The position numbers and the translations under genes were made by a program. From NCBI RefSeq assembly GCF_027409185.1, contig NC_084464.1, positions 46,723,095 to 46,787,094 on the forward strand: a stretch of 64,000 bases of DNA, written 5' to 3'. Below the pieces are notes generated by a model. The model had not been told where the DNA came from. It made no database searches and saw nothing but the letters and a program-made list of their open reading frames with translations. This DNA comes from Cynocephalus volans. Taxonomy: Eukaryota > Chordata > Mammalia > Dermoptera > Cynocephalidae. This document shows positions 62,561-64,000 of this stretch, piece after piece; position 1 is the first letter of the stretch, and every line of letters starts with the position of its first letter.

Positions 62561-63029
62561 CCTATACTGCACTGCAGATGTGTACAAACCTGTGCTCATT
62601 GTCCTCCTCTCTGGGCCTTGGTTTGGTCCCTGGTCTGAAATAGTGACAGTGTTTCCAGTTTACATAGCAATTGTATGTTTATTACTCTATTTGGTCTTCC
62701 CAAGTTCAAAGGAAGGGTTTATTGCCTCCCCTAGCCCCCATCCCCAACTCCTAGGTTAGGAGACATACAAGGCTATGTGTGCAGAAGCTGCAGTGTGGTT
62801 TATATTTTTATAATTGGAGAGATTCAGTGGCCAGCCAAATCGCTTGGTCTATGCATAGAGAGTCTCAAGCTTGGACAAGCCTGGGGCTCTGACTCAAATC
62901 CAGCCTATCCCTATGTCATCTTGCTACAGTTCTCCTCATTCACAGTTTGTCTTGGAGCTGGGCATGGTGGTGGGTGAGATGGTGGATTACACAGCTGGTG
63001 GTCTAGGAGGGTGCATAGAGTATGTGCAT

Positions 63030-63700
63030 ATGTGAGGTGGTAGGACAAAGCGATTAAGAGCAAGGGCTCCAGAGTTAGACCTGGGTTCAGTTTCAGGCTC
63101 TGTGACCCTACCTCAGTGATCTTGGGAAAGTTTTCTTTCCCTCACTGAGCTTCAGTTTCCTCATCTGTAAGTTGGGACTAACAATGGTACCTGTCTTATT
63201 CCATTTGTGTTGCTAACAAAATACATGAGACTGGGTAATTTATAAACAGCAGAAATTTATTTCTCACAGTTCTGGAGGCTGGGAAATCCAAGATCAAGGC
63301 ACCAGCAGATTTGATGTCTGGTGAAGACTGCTCTTTGCTTCCAAGATGGCACCTTATTGCTGTGTCCTCCAGAGGGGACAAATACCATGTCCTCACATGG
63401 GAGAAAGGATGGAAAGGCAAGAGGAGTCTAGCTAGTTCCCTCCAGCCCTTTCGTAAGGGCACTAAATCATTCATAAGGGAGGAGCCCTCATGATCTAATC
63501 ACCTCCAAAATGCCCCATCTCCTAATACTGCTGCATTGAGGGTTAAGTTTCAACATGAATTTTGGAGGGGACATAACATTCAAACCGTAGCAGCACCTTA
63601 TAGAGTAATTGGGGGAATTAAATGAAAGAATGCTCATAAAACATTCAACACATGCCTGATTCTTTGTGAACACTTAATAAATGTTAGGTAGCATTATTAT
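63030..63700 (+). repeat. MIR SINE relic split by an LTR
   Basis: Left part 63040-63190 (ttcagtttcctcatctgtaa), right part 63595-63700 (attgggggaattaaatgaaa, cacttaataaatgttaggta). The MLT1-type LTR sits between. Confidence 0.75.
63196..63592 (-). mobile_element. Old ERVL-MaLR (MLT1-type) LTR, antisense
   Basis: tgagactgggtaatttataa, cacagttctggaggctggga, cctccaaaatgccccatctc and ending caaaccgtagca. Near-complete solo LTR with no internal genes, inserted within a MIR. Confidence 0.8.
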
Positions 63701-64000
63701 AAATGACCAGCTTCCACTGTGGAGCGTAGTAAGTGCATTGATGCTCCAAGCCACTGGGCACACTGCTGCAGAGGTCATGGTACCCTTGGAATTATGTAAC
63801 AAGGGGAAACAGAGAAAGAACATTTCCAGTATTGCCTTCTCCATGACATCGCAGTCTGTCCCTGAACTGCACAGGGGAGCTTTCTGTTCTTTGAACTCCA
63901 TAGCTCTTGGTATTTTTCTTGGGGGCTTGTCATAGTCTTTCTTGTATTATGATTATCTTTCACTCCACTGTATGTTCCCTGAGGTAAGGATTGGGCATTG

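Larger units (their letters stand above)
32265..64000 (+). other. PPARD: PPARD gene, 5' part (noncoding exons 1-2 and introns)
   Basis: PPARD encodes the nuclear receptor PPAR-delta, which heterodimerises with RXR and controls fatty-acid oxidation genes. Only the 5' untranslated exons are in the window: exon 1 ending at 32392 and exon 2 at 36283-36366, both recognised from the human transcript. Exon 3 and the exon with the main start codon are not seen, so the gene runs at least 27.6 kb beyond exon 2, as expected from the long human 5' introns. The gene body here is mostly repeats. The 5' end at 32265 is approximate. Confidence 0.88.
36367..64000 (+). other. PPARD: PPARD intron 2 (5' 27.6 kb)
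   Basis: Entirely intronic as far as I can see. Repeats and other features are listed separately. Stretches with nothing recognised include 36970-37920, 40000-40890, 42040-42815, 44450-45350, 51000-52480, 57850-58440, 59480-59910 and 60780-62440. Confidence 0.8.

Noticed and set aside
1-64000. CRISPR array, operon or other prokaryotic system
   Set aside because: Spliced genes, AATAAA signals, SINEs, LINEs and a CpG island show that the DNA is mammalian; no regular short repeat-spacer pattern is present.

Overview
This is a 64 kb piece of a placental mammal genome, and the repeats point to a colugo (Dermoptera, Galeopterus-like). The gene order ZNF76 - DEF6 - PPARD, all on the + strand, matches the conserved block on human 6p21.31. 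The lineage call rests on about twenty SINEs derived from tRNA-Ile, as monomers and head-to-tail dimers that begin ggccggcc and end in an A-rich tail. As I remember it, this is the CYN family of colugos. A second tRNA-like SINE family (gagcccgtggcgcactcgg start) is also present. I could not run a database search, so the species is an inference.

Layout. 1-2740 holds the last three coding exons of ZNF76 (127 codons) and its 3' UTR. 2741-4440 is a short intergenic stretch. 4510-22588 is the complete DEF6 coding sequence: 11 exons joining to exactly 631 codons plus a stop, with every splice site GT-AG. DEF6 polyadenylation is near 22940. 22941-32040 is intergenic and rich in repeats. 32040-32640 is a CpG-rich promoter, followed by PPARD noncoding exon 1 (ending at 32392) and noncoding exon 2 (36283-36366). 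From 36367 to the end lies inside a PPARD intron. No PPARD protein-coding exon is in the window.

The three genes are unrelated in function. ZNF76 is a zinc-finger transcription regulator, DEF6 is a Rho-family exchange factor of lymphocytes, and PPARD is a lipid-sensing nuclear receptor. They are neighbours, not a pathway.

Most of the rest is mobile DNA of several ages: old MIR, L2, L1M, MER5, MER20 and MLT1 relics; a mariner-family DNA transposon and a 99-bp derivative of it; and younger SINE and L1-driven insertions with clear target-site duplications. The items most worth following up are: (1) two elements at 25215-26941 and 48357-49880 that share an L1-type 5' region of about 970 bp but have different, coding-deficient 3' parts; (2) a near-perfect 107-nt U6 snRNA fused to an L1 3' end, inserted inside the mariner copy; (3) a 48-codon upstream ORF spanning PPARD exons 1 and 2 whose stop overlaps the next upstream ATG; (4) a tail-less SINE insertion; (5) a perfect 22-bp inverted repeat with a third copy in a DEF6 intron; and (6) a weakly spliced, phase-neutral ZNF76 cassette exon. 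Repeat family names marked tentative come from memory of consensus sequences, not from a search.
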